Positions 32,663-43,190 of a stretch of DNA of 64,000 nt are shown here, one piece after another. A model generated the notes under the pieces. It saw nothing but the letters and a program-made list of their open reading frames with translations. It ran no database searches and was not told the DNA's origin. A program made the position numbers and the translations under genes. Source of the stretch: Rhodocollybia butyracea. Lineage: Eukaryota; Basidiomycota; Agaricomycetes; Agaricales; Omphalotaceae. Numbering within the stretch: position 1 is the stretch's first letter; the number at the start of each line of letters is the position of its first letter. Where the stretch lies: contig JADNRY010000039.1 in assembly GCA_015501585.1 (NCBI GenBank), positions 1-64,000 of the forward strand. Reading direction: 5' to 3'.

Positions 32663-32678
32663 TAACTGACGATACATG

Positions 32679-32879
32679 TGTTGCGGATCGATGACATCAT
32701 ACTTCCGGATCATACTCTCATGTTCCGTACTTGCTTACTCATCGTATCCTCTATCTTTGTAAGTAGTACTCGAAGTATGTAGAACATTCTAGATACATTG
32801 TACTTAGGTATATAAGCTCTCTCGAGGAGCGCACTAATAATAACAATATTCTCTACTTTCATAGCCTAGTATCACAATA
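32679..32879 (+). repeat. Copia 5' LTR
   Basis: 201 bp, TGTTGCGGATCG...CACAATA. It contains a TATA box (GGTATATAAGC at about 32808-32818). The terminal dinucleotides are TG...TA rather than TG...CA, fixed by the target duplication and the PBS. One noticed difference from the 3' LTR (CACTAATAA versus CACTCATAA). Confidence 0.9.
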
Positions 32880-32894
32880 GGTTATGGGCCCCGG
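32880..32894 (+). other. Copia primer binding site, initiator-tRNA anticodon arm
   Basis: GGTTATGGGCCCCGG directly follows the LTR. It contains CAT-anticodon-loop complement (GGTTATGGGCCC) like the primer site of Drosophila copia, which uses a cleaved half of initiator methionine tRNA rather than its 3' end. Confidence 0.7.
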
Positions 32895-32981
32895 CCCCGA
32901 CTGATCTCTCACACACATATTCTCGGCTCCTTATCGCTCTCGTCCTTCTAATCTCGTTTTATCAACAAGTCTACATACGAC

Positions 32982-33870
32982 ATGTCAGACTCATCAGCCG
33001 CCGGCAGCGCGTACCGTATTCAGCATCTTTCAGGTGTTGAAAATTACTCCACCTGGAAAATTAAAATGCTCGACATACTCACCGATTTAGGCCTCGAGGA
33101 TTATGCCCTCGGCACGGCCGCTAAACCAAATGCACCCGACTCAGACCCCACAGTCTTAGCTTGGGCCAAGAAGGACCGACAAGCACTTTCCGCCATCCGA
33201 CTCAGGGTTGGCGATGACCCGCTTGTATATATTTCTGATGCCGGGACATCACACAGTGCATGGAGCACTCTAGACAACATGTACCAGCCCCAAGGACTTA
33301 TTGGCATTGTTATAGCTCGACGAAAGCTATTCCGTGCACAATGCCAGGATGGAGAAGATATTTCGGAGCATATCAAAACCATGACCTGATATAGAAAAGA
33401 ACTCACCAGTCTCAATTCTAAATTGACTGATGACAAATTTTCTATTACACTGCTTACTTCGCTCCCAGACTCATGGAACAATTTTATTCAGGGAATCAAC
33501 ACCACTTCCCTCTCCGACTCCAACAAGCTCGTGGCGCGGATTTTAGAACAATCCCGCACCCAGCATGCCAAGCCGAACTCTGATGATGTTGCGCTTGCCG
33601 CCAACAGATTCAAACGGCAGTCTCACGGCACTACATCTCCATCAAATCAAGGCTGTCATAATTGCGGCCGGATCGGGCACTTCCAGAATGAATGCCGCGA
33701 TGCCGCCGCCGGAAAAACATACACGCCACAGCAGAAGAAGCAGAACTACACCGGCACTTTGTCGGGTTCACCTAGAAATATCCCGGAGGTAACCATCTGC
33801 GGTTTCACCGCAAATATCCACAGGCTATCCCTGATATCACTCTCAATGATCAAAAACACAATTTTATGAC
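32982..33870 (+). pseudogene. Copia gag, with internal stop
   Basis: The ATG at 32982 opens MSDSSAAGSAYRIQHL; the UBN2/retrotran-gag pattern continues (YSTWKIKMLDILTDLGLEDY, AWSTLDNMYQPQG). An in-frame TGA at 33387-33389 sits where a codon is expected, and the frame then continues YRKELTSLNSKLTDDKF, TLLTSLPDSWNNFIQGI and a zinc knuckle CHNCGRIGHFQNEC near 33655. Gag would form the particle and bind RNA. The reading leaves copia sequence near 33790. Confidence 0.75.
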
Positions 33871-35105
33871 AGATCTAGAACTCGGTGTTCCAGCAGTATT
33901 CTGTACGAGATATACCTGGGATGTCCTTGAGCATAAACCAGGATCACTGTTTGGACATCCAGTGATGATCCTCAGTCCCCGCCTAAGCCATCTGAGCCAG
34001 GATATTTAGCTTACAATCAATTGCCAACTTTTCAAAAAATGCAACGAGAAAACAGCGCATCATGTACAAATGGTAAATAGCATAACAAAGAAGCAAGTAA
34101 TACACGTAGAGACTGTAAGTCTGTAATTTCGGGGTATAACGAACGTAATGGCAGCCTATTCACTGTTCAGTGTCCAACTGCTCCACTTCATCGGAAAGAT
34201 CATCCAAAGTTCCACAACTGCATCTGGTGGAAGAGACGTCCTTGTACTCCTTCGGGTCTTCAGCATTGGCGCAACGACGTGTACACTCGTGGTGAATTTT
34301 GATGGTCAGCGAGTTCATACTTGGTTTGTGGTCACGAATGGATGAAGCGAGTATTTCCGGCTGTTTCTTCAAATGCATCTGAAAGAGCCTGAGAGAAAAT
34401 ATTGGCAAAGAGTCAATTCCACATACAAGAACTCGCTCATTTGAGTGTCCGCCGAGAGCGGAATTCAACAGCACTTTCAATGTCAACGTCTCAACACAGT
34501 TCTGTTGTAAAGGCTGAGAAAATGCTCAAAAGAAAATGAAACTTTTTTACACACCTCGAGAGAAAGCAGGACTGGTCTGTCTACTGGTTGAAGACAGTCA
34601 ATACGGTCCTTCAGAGAAAAAATTTGGATGGCTAATAGATACACAAATTGCTGGTTTGTGTCATGGTTCTATCAAAAAAAAGAATTAGCAAGAGAAAAAG
34701 CCAACAAAATTAAGTACCTGGCTGATACGAAGAAGCTCTGAAAAACATCAAATTGAGAATCCGAATCACTGCAAAATTGGTTTCCAGGATGAGCGAAATC
34801 TTCAGACTGGCATTTGAGGTCATGGGAAGTTATAACTTATAACCGAAATGAAAAAACAGCAGGACCGAGTTGGGGACAAGAGTATCAGTCAGATGTATTG
34901 ATGGACATTACACAGATATACAATGGAAGTTCTATGTAGAGAAGAATGGATATCTTCAGGATATTCCAAATATGTGTGAGGAATAGGAAGAGGAGAGCCT
35001 AATGATGTGGTGTTGGGAAGAGGAGATTGAGCTTATTCGGATGTGCAGATGATCGGCCAAGCCCAGGTTCCAAGGATCTCACGGTCAGGATATTCGGGTG
35101 ATCAC
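33796..35105 (-). other. Non-copia cargo inside the element, with antisense intron-containing gene fragment
   Basis: About 1.3 kb separates gag from protease and has no copia similarity. On the plus strand an open frame (about 33784-34008) reads FHRKYPQAIPDITL, MTDLELGVPAVFCTRYTWDV and LFGHPVMILSP. On the minus strand 34760-34160 holds exons separated by two well-formed introns: GTACTTAATTTT...TTTGATAG (49 bp, near 34668-34716) and GTGTGTAAAAAA...ACAACAG (54 bp, near 34502-34555). The spliced frame reads DTNQQFVYLLAIQIF, PVDRPVLLSLENCVETLTL, HHECTRRCANAEDPKEY and ends at 34160. Neither protein is recognised. Ends and target duplication of the insert are not defined. Confidence 0.5.
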
Positions 35106-35113
35106 TGAACATT

Positions 35114-38100
35114 TTGGCGGTGTACCAGCGTTCCTTGTGGAACCGCTCCCAGAACCCAAACTGTGCTCACGTCACACAGGAAGAGTCACCCGCTACCAAT
35201 TCCGACTCTAATTTTGCATTCATGAGTCAATACTCAGGAGATAAAGATTTACCTCCTGATACATGGTTGATAGACTCTGCCTGTACCAAGCACATCATTC
35301 GCAATAAATTATACTTTTCTGCTTACGTTGAAACACCTGGTCACACTGTCAAAGGGTTTGGCAGTACACCAGTCATTGGACAAGGCTCAGCAACCATTGC
35401 CAGCCACCTGGGCAAACATGCCTTCAATATTACATTGAAGAATGCTTTGCATGTGCCTGAGGCACCTTTCAATCTAATCAGTGTTCATCTGCAAAACCTG
35501 GGTTTTGATCAAAGCAGTTCTATTCAGTTGCTATTCAGTCCAAAGCATCTCAGAGCAAGGGTACTCGCTGTAGAGCACTCTGAGGTGCTCTGGGTTGCTT
35601 TGGCAGCTTTGGCAGCTTTGGAGCGCTCCAGAGTGCTCCAGAGCAGCCAAAGCTCGTCCCAGGTTTTGCAGATGTTGGATGCATTACCCAAGCTGGTTTT
35701 ATAGTCAAGTTCACAGATAAGTATGCATCTGTTTACACCCCAGGACCTTCACCACACGAAATAATACGTGGGAAGCACATTGGCAAGTTATTTGCCATCA
35801 CAGTCACTCACAGCTCAACTAGGTCATCACCTAGTAGTAAATCACCCACTGGATCTCCTCCCTCTAAGCCTACTTCTTGGGCACCTACACCCACTCTTGC
35901 ATTCCCCTCACAGCCTGCTGCTCGATCCTGGAAGGAATGGCACAAAGCTTTTGGTCATATTACACCAAAGTCTATCAAACTACTCAAGGACAAAGGCATG
36001 GTCACTGGCATGGTAGTTGATCATGACAGTCCACTTACCTTTGAGTGTGAAGCCTGCACACGTGCCAAGCAGCATGTGCAACCATTTCCTCCTGAAGCCA
36101 AAAGGAAATACACAGAAATTGGTGAAATGACTTTCACTGATGTTTGGGGACCTGCACGTACCACTGGTATCAATCAAGAAAGATACTTCGTGTCATTTAC
36201 TGATGGCGCATCCCACCGTACAGTAATCTACTTTATGAAACAGAAATCCGAGGTGGAGGACAAGATCAAACATTATGTTGCCTACATATTCACCCAAACT
36301 GGCAAACACTGTAAAGCATTCCGCTTTGACAATGGTGGGGAATATATTTCAGGCAAAGTCAAACAATACCTTTCATCACAAGGTATTCGCTGTGAATACA
36401 CGCTGCACACTCACCCCAACAAAATGGAGTTGCAGAAAGGCTCAACCGTACCATCATAGAGCATGCAAGAGCTATGCTTGCAGAATACAACTTACCACTA
36501 TTTTTGTGGCCAGAGGCAGTAGCTTATGCTGTCTACCTGAAGAATCGCTCACCAACACGAGCATTGGAGGAATATATCACTCCAGATGAGGCATTCTGCA
36601 AGAGGAAACCAGATGTCAGCACTTTGCGAGAATTTGGGAGTAAATGTTGGGTACTCCGCCAGGATGGTCAAAATCAGAAACTTACATCAAAATCTCGCCC
36701 ATTTCACTTCACTGGACTTTCCGATGAATCCCGCACATGGCGCTACTACAACCCAGAGTCCCGGAAAATTCAGACTTCACGAAACATTATTTTTGGATTT
36801 GACGAAAATCCCAAATCCGAGTCATCAGATATCCCTGTGTCGGCACTTGAGGGGAGCAGAATACAGCAGAAAAAATCAAAAGACCTCAGTCCAAGTTGCC
36901 AACACATGGTAACAACACAGAAGAACCTTTGGAAACACCTGACCCTCCATCTGAACCAGTTTCGGCACCAGAGGCTACTCAGCCACCTGTCCCTAATTTA
37001 CCCAAACCAGCACCTCCACTCAGATCCTCTATTCCCAGATCTGCTAAATCCACTCCTATCAATTACAGGCTCTTGCACAATCCAGATTCACGCTCACCTC
37101 AGAAGCCAGATGCATGGAAAACTAGGGTACCTACCATTGACCCTAACTCAGAGCCAGACACTGCAGCATTTGCCTTTGCTGCAATGCAAGATCCATTGGC
37201 TAATGAACCACTCACTATTGCTGAGGCAAAGTCACGCCCTGATTGGCCAAAGTGGAAGGAAGCAATGGATGCCGAAATTACACAACTCAATCAGCTTGAT
37301 ACTTACAAGCTCACACCATGTCCAGCAGACAGGACTCCTATTGCCAATAAATGGGTATTTCGAATCAAGCGTGATGATAAAGGGAATATCACTCGCTACA
37401 AGGCCCGCCTAGTCGCCAAAGGATTTTCTCAAATCCCAGGCATTGATTATGACGAAACATTTGCACCAGTAGTGCGCATGGAGACTGTCAGACTGCTCAT
37501 CGCACTTGCAGCTCGCTACAACCTCAAAGCTCATGTGGTGGATGTCATTGGAGCTTACCTCAATGGTAAACTCAATGAAGACATATATATGCTACAGCCT
37601 GAAGGCTACGCAGATGGAACAACTTGAGTATGCAAACTCGAAAGGTCACTTTATGGCTTGAAGCAAGCCGGCAGGGTTTGGAACTTAACCCTTGACTCAA
37701 GCTTCAAGAAACTCAACTTCACCCGTCTCCTGTCAGACCAGTGTGTCTACATGCGGAGATCTGATGAAGGCATTATTATCATTGCAGTACATGTGGATGA
37801 TATGTCTATCTTCACATCCAGTGACAAACTTATGTCAGGGATAGAATCCGAACTCTCCTCTGAATTCTCGATCCAGAAATTAGGTGAATTACGCCAGCTA
37901 TTGGGGATGGAAATTCATCGAGATGACACCTCTATTATTATCACACAAACACAGTACCTCACCCGGATCCTAGAACGATTTGGGATGACAGATTGCAACC
38001 CTGTCCATTCACCTATGGATACTCATGTTAAACTGACAAAACTCCCGGATGATGAATCACATCCAGAAATCAAAGCCATTTACCAGAATATCATTGGCTC

Positions 38101-38743
38101 ACTAATGTTTGCTGCAACCATGACTCGCCCTGACATTTCCTTTGCAGTCCAAACACTCTCACAATTCAACATGAATCCTGGACCCATTCACCTCACTGCC
38201 GCCAAACGAGTTCTTTGTTACCTCAAAGGAACTCTGACACTTGGAATTAGATTTATTATATCTAATGATGGTGAACTTCTCATCTTTAGTGATGCAGACT
38301 GGGGAAACAGTGTTGATGACCGGAAATCTGTTTCCGGGTATGTCTCCACATTTGCAGGGGGAGCAATTACTTGGGGATCCAAGAAACAGCCAACAGTTGC
38401 ACTCTCCAGCATGGAAGCTGAATACATGGCATTGTCTGTTGCCACACGTGAAGCCCTATGGCTTTGTACCATTTTCTCTGAACTTGGCTTATCCCTTGAT
38501 CACCCTCTCGATATCTCTGTTGACAACCACAGTGCTATCTCATTTGCTCAGAACTCCGGATTTCATGCTCGTTCCAAGCACATAGATATCCGGCACCATT
38601 TTATACGAGAGAACATTACCTCTAACAAGGTATCAGTCACCTACTGCGCATCTGAAGACAATACAGCAGATATCCTTACAAAGGGACTTGACCGTTACAA
38701 GCACGAGCATCTAGTTGGACTTCTTGGGATGGCTCGAGCTTGA
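35114..38743 (+). pseudogene. Copia pol: protease, integrase, RT, RNase H (disrupted)
   Basis: Protease motif WLIDSACTKHI (35266-35300). Near 35520-35680 a GC-rich palindromic insert breaks the protease/integrase linker. Integrase: WHKAFGHITPKSIKLLKDKG, CEACTRAKQHV zinc site, DVWGPARTTG (first Asp), FRFDNGGEYISGK (second Asp); a one-base shift near 36417 interrupts the PQQNGVAERLNRT (Glu) region. RT: WKEAMDAEITQLNQLDTYKL, KWVFRIKRDDKGNITRYKAR, YDETFAPVVRMETVRLL; TGA at 37625, then RSLYGLKQAGRVWN and HVDDMSIF catalytic Asp pair. RNase H: FSDADWGNSVDDRKSVSGY, SSMEAEYMAL, ADILTKGL. It would make and integrate cDNA, but the stops and shift make it inactive as assembled. Confidence 0.85.
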
Positions 38744-38750
38744 GGGGGAG
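38740..38750 (+). other. Copia polypurine tract
   Basis: TTGAGGGGGAG directly before the 3' LTR, in the position and composition of a plus-strand primer site. Confidence 0.7.
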
Positions 38751-38951
38751 TGTTGCGGATCGATGACATCATACTTCCGGATCATACTCTCATGTTCCGT
38801 ACTTGCTTACTCATCGTATCCTCTATCTTTGTAAGTAGTACTCGAAGTATGTAGAACATTCTAGATACATTGTACTTAGGTATATAAGCTCTCTCGAGGA
38901 GCGCACTCATAATAACAATATTCTCTACTTTCATAGCCTAGTATCACAATA
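38751..38951 (+). repeat. Copia 3' LTR
   Basis: 201 bp, matching the 5' LTR except at one noticed base; ends CACAATA, followed by the ACATG duplication. Confidence 0.9.
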
Positions 38952-38956
38952 ACATG

Positions 38957-39610
38957 CTCATCTAGAGCAAATTTGTGTGTGTTGGCCTTCAATTTTCTCT
39001 CCACCTCAGCATCCGCTTGTGCCCACAAACCCCCCTTTCCGAAACGCCAAAATTGTCCACATCCCGATGCGACACGGCGGACCCAGACGCGGACTCGACA
39101 ATAATACAAACGAGGATCGTACTCAGGTTCTCGTTATATTCTTGTGAATGTTTGAAAAAAAAAGTACAGCTGAATAGCGACTTGCGAGTATTATTTGATG
39201 GGATCCTGAGCACGAGCCTTCGTGCATCATGACGAGCAGCTGCTCGTGGATTTGCAGCAAGGAGGGGAGGAGGATATCTGGATATGGAGATGGGTTGTGT
39301 GATGAGCAGAGGAAACAGATAGCCCGATGAGGCGGGAAATTCATGCATCATGGACAGTGGTTGCGGTGTAGCTTGATAGTGAAAATCCGCATGCGATACT
39401 TTGTACGTTTTTGCAGTGTGTGATGATATCCTCGATAGATTGGAGAGGGCCAAGAGCGAATATAGCGTGATGTTGTACACACATGGGGAGTGCAATATGT
39501 ATATGAGGTATGAGTTGAGATTTGAATGTGGGTGAAGATGATATGGTAAACCAAAAGCTCTGGACATCAATGCATCACTGACAATTCGCAGAATGAGTGG
39601 GAAGCCAACT
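38957..39610 (-). pseudogene. F-box-like pseudogene F2
   Basis: Minus-strand relative of F1 and F3. Legible pieces include LALSNLSRI, SAVLFF-type and QEYNENL segments and SASGSAVSHRDVDN, in shifting frames with deletions. Its 3' flank holds the copia insertion. Its 5' end abuts the ERCC1 copy at about 39610, exactly at that copy's last splice donor. Confidence 0.6.
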
Positions 39611-40465
39611 AGTGTACCCCAAATGAGTTTCTTAGTGTTTGTACATAGGTCTTGTTTACCCTGCTGATACTGGTGAGGGAAGTGCACAACATGAAGGTGT
39701 AGTCTTTATCCACTCGTTCTTTGATCATGTTTGGTGGCTTGTACTCGTAAGATTCCGAGATAATGACCTGCCTCGGACCTTGAAGAAAGTGTTCTTTGAG
39801 AAATTACATACGCGAAGCAAGTCGGAAGAGGCATGTATGAAAAAGTAACAATGACAGTGATGTTGATAGTTAGACAAACCTATATAGAAATAAAAAATGT
39901 ATAAAAACCCAGACGTGGAACCACTAGCTCACTTTCGTGAGTTCACGAATCGCATCTTTGTGTTCTGTCTGTCAGTTAATCTTCAGCAACAAAAGACAAC
40001 TCAATAATTGGTGCTCACGATATCACATAGTATCAGCAAGATACGAAGGGTATAACGGATCCCAAGTTTTTCGATACGCGTATGGATGTATTCCGGATGA
40101 AGCCGATGGTATTTCAGACTGTATCAAGGTCAAGATCATTATACCTATAAGACCTATAAAGCCACACGCACCTCAAGAATAAAACACCTGTAGTTCGACC
40201 AACTTGATAATCAGCAACAATGTCCCCGAGTTCCTTTCCGACGTTACGGATACACTCTAGGATGGGGTTACCGCGCTGCGAAAGACAAAGGTTACGAGTC
40301 GTTTCTGTTTATGTAGACAGTACTGGAGAGATTTTAGCAGCATACCTGCAGCGGGCTTACGATGATGTTGTTTCCAGAGCCAGGTATTACAGCAGGAGGG
40401 GCTGGTCGTTTGGAAGAAGAGGCCGAAGAAGACATTGACGAGGACCACGTGATAAGAAGAGTCAT
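39611..40465 (-). pseudogene. ERCC1 duplicate, truncated
   Basis: Matches the ERCC1 gene at 23.07-24.29 kb exon by exon and intron by intron, from the ATG at 40465 (exon 1 and the RGNPILECI exon almost unchanged) to the exon ending near NSFG. It lacks the last exon with the second helix-hairpin-helix part: the copy stops at 39611, where F-box-like sequence begins. An 8-base deletion near 39750 (after TACTCGTA) and a 3-base loss at the preceding splice site shift the frame. Without the HhH domain it could not bind XPF in the usual way. Confidence 0.8.
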
Positions 40466-40885
40466 GGTTCGCGAGTCGCGACGCGCTCGGACGCCGCTTG
40501 TTAACTTTGCTCTGATTGTAGAGCATATGCCGAACCGATCATAAATTACTTTGTCAAAACTCGCAGTGCGAAAGGCCATGGTACGTAGAGAGTCGGAGTA
40601 AACCGGATGGATTTCGTTGTAGGAATTTGAGAGAAGGTACTTTCGGATTATTTAAGTATGCAAAGATGATACACGTTCGCGTTCACCGTTTATGCATCAT
40701 GCGCTATGTTCATCGTTCAAGCTCTGGGCCCGATAATTGCCTGCGATATTCCCTTACAATCGCATCCATAGGAACTTAATTCCTCGATAAAGCGTGCGAC
40801 AAAGAACACTACAAGTGAAATAAACGCGCTTCTACACACTACACAGTTACTACTATTTTACTCCTCCCCTGAGTGCTGACTAGGA

Positions 40886-41995
40886 CTAGAGACTTCTACT
40901 GGTGATGAAGCCGATTTCCCCGAATCCCGCATTCAACTTTGCCTTCTTTGGCGTCCTCGGATCAGCTGGTGCTGGTGCTGGTGTCGATGATCCATTTTCT
41001 TCGTCTTGGGTGATCTGTCCGCCTTTTCTCTTGTTACTGTATCTATAGTAAGAGCGGTAACCTTTCACTTCACGAATTATGGCGTCATCCCGTGAATCGA
41101 TCTTTTTCTTCAGCGCCGGCCACAGCTTTGGCAAATCGTCGATCTTCTCTTGTGAGAGCATTTTCCGAAATACTTCATCACACTCAGCCACAGCTCCTTT
41201 CGCTACCTTCGACGCGAAATCTGGTGGTTTCTGTTCAAAGGTCTTGGAGCTGTTCTCCCCGTCCTCTGTTGGATTCTCCAAGCTGTTCTTGGCCTTTGTT
41301 GGATCTAGTTGATAGATCCTTGAGAAACCAATCTTCTTATTAAACCTTGCGCGCCAACCCAAACATAACTCAGTGCAATAACTGGCACCGGCCTTTTTAC
41401 TTCCTTCGAGCACAAAAACAAACATCGAAATGTCCGGAAATCGGCCTTTGCGGGCACCTGTTTTGCCTTTTGGTACTTTGTTGGTGTCAACGGTGTTGGT
41501 GTAGCCTGCGTCTGTGTAATGGATCCATTGCGTTCGGGCACCTGCGTTGTCTTTTGGTAATTCAAGTGCGCTAACGACGGTTGAAGTAATCCGATGTCTT
41601 TCCCGTGTTTCGACCTTCAGAGAAGGGAGCTCGGTCAAATCCAACTCAAGCAAGTCGGGGGAGCTTCATAACCATCGCCACTATATGTGAGGGTCACAAT
41701 TCGAAGCGCGGTGATTCTATAGCGCTTGGGCCACTAGTAATGGTCATGAACAAATGAAACCAGAATTGTCTAGTTGATTCTACCTTATAATCTGAGGTTA
41801 CTTCATGATCGGAGGTTACCTCACGATCGGGGATGTGATGGGCTTATGGGCGGGGTCGGGGTCGGGGTTTGGAAGAGAGGGCTTGGGGCCTGAAGGAGGG
41901 GCGGAGACCGCGGGGATTGGGGTGGGCATTGCATACACAGTGGAGATGAGCACGGCAAACAAGACGAGCCCAAAGCAACGGATATGTGGCTGCAT
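40886..41995 (-). pseudogene. SF9: secreted-family gene, probably decayed
   Basis: The ATG at 41995 gives an altered signal peptide start (MQPHIRCFGLVLFAVLISTVYA). In exon 1 the frame runs into a stop before the usual GTAGAATC donor at 41783; an upstream GTGAGG donor at 41824 would splice in frame to exon 2 (41733, W-P-K-R-Y-R-I-T-A-L). In exon 2 a 4-base deletion relative to SF8 near 41665 shifts the frame, after which it stays open (LDLTELPSLKVE, SMFVFVLEG, C-T-E-L-C-L-G-W-R without the usual proline, IYQLDP, KRKGGQ, TPKKAKLNAG) to 40886. Single-module relative of SF8 module 2, placed after the ERCC1 copy as SF8 is after ERCC1. Confidence 0.65.
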
Positions 41996-42039
41996 TGGAA
42001 AAGAGCTGAAGAGTCGGTGGGTGGCGAGTAAAGTGGTGC

Positions 42040-42124
42040 GTGAACTGAGCCAGCAGTTAGCCTCCAACATCAGGTTGCTCCCCGTTTATATATACACTGT
42101 ATATCATTGGCCAAAACGGCGCAC
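42040..42124 (-). promoter_or_regulatory. Shared SF promoter, SF9 copy
   Basis: On the minus strand GCGCCGTTTTGGCC, a doubled TATATA stretch and CTGCTGGCTCAGTTCAC. Confidence 0.6.
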
Positions 42125-43190
42125 TCGCGTAGACTCGCGTATGGGACAGTACGGAACGCGTAATCAAATTGAGCAAAGCATAGTGGAAGCGATATGAATT
42201 TCAACTCTGGAAGCAAGTGCCAAAGAAGACCTACAATGGGAAGACACAGTCAGACGCGGTCCCATCTACTTAGAACAGCTGGGACCCATGCCTGATGCAG
42301 ATGATCGAGATAGTACAGTGAGTTTCGTTCAGGTCAAGTAAGTACACTCACCAAAGCGAAGTCCTTTCCCAACGTAAGCAATACTCGCCTGAGCTCGTGT
42401 TTCAAGTCACGGTGTTTGGAATGATTATTTACGACCCTGGTTGCGACGACAAGTAATAGCAGGTCAGCAGGTAATAATCGCTCTGCTACGTGACAGCGGC
42501 GTGATACACCAGATGTGAGGAGCCAAAAAGTTGAAAGTTGAGCCAAGTCACATCGTTGCACACAGTCAATTAAACATATCATGTCATTAATAGTTAAGCA
42601 TAAGCTGAGCACTCAGCAGTATATCTATCCCTAAATCCATTATCCATAGAGGCATCCGAACATTGGATGGGACATCCACTTTTGCATATACCCGGGCCTC
42701 CAGCCATCATGGATGAACCTGGTCTGAGGGCGCCACATATGTACACAGCCAATTGTAATAGGAGAACTCGGGATTCGTCCTCCACACCTGTACTACTAGT
42801 GCGCACCACAGATTGCAGAAGCGGCCTGAGCCTCCGCCTTTGTCTTGTAGAAGACTAGAGGCGATTTGTACTTGCGATACTCGGTGTAACGGTAGACTCG
42901 GAGTTCCTGTTGTTGAGCGGCGATGTAAAATCACTCGCGTCGGCACAGCTGAGTTCATAATCCTGGAAGGACTTCATGAAGTTTGTGCATTCTGATATGC
43001 TCACTGATTTCGATAACGACGCGATTCGATGTTGCTCTTGTACATGCTCCAGCGTATTCCACCTCTTTCCTGTATTCAAGGAAGCTTGGACAAAGGACAG
43101 GTTATTAGTGATACAGTACAGAATCATGCTACTTACGATCGAATGGACTTTAGGGTCTAAGTAGTAAGATATGGGGGCATGACTCACGAT
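42125..43190. repeat. Duplicated spacer, second copy (empty-site locus)
   Basis: Corresponds to 27067-27825 plus 31706-32678, but without the MITE at 27234, the Tc1/mariner element, the MITE at 32332 and copia. Junctions: about 42310 (GAGATAGTACAG), about 42515 (GATACACCAG), about 43173 (GGCATGACTC) and about 43188 (GATACACGCTC). No gene is supported. Confidence 0.75.

Larger units (their letters stand above)
32679..38951 (+). mobile_element. Ty1/copia LTR retrotransposon
   Basis: 6273 bp with 201 bp LTRs at both ends and a 5-base target duplication ACATG at 32674-32678 and 38952-38956. The paralogous locus at about 43190 (GATACACGCTCATC) is the empty site. Gag, protease, integrase, reverse transcriptase and RNase H come in copia order (integrase before RT). 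The LTRs differ at one noticed position, so insertion is recent. The coding region has two TGA stops, a frameshift in integrase and two inserts, so it is not autonomous as assembled. Confidence 0.92.

Noticed and set aside
33796..35105. Helitron insertion in copia
   Set aside because: No 5' TC end, 3' hairpin plus CTRR end or A/T target could be identified at the edges.
33387..37627. RIP-like mutation as cause of both copia TGA stops
   Set aside because: Both could be G-to-A changes at tryptophan codons, but two sites are too few, and the LTRs show no excess of such changes.
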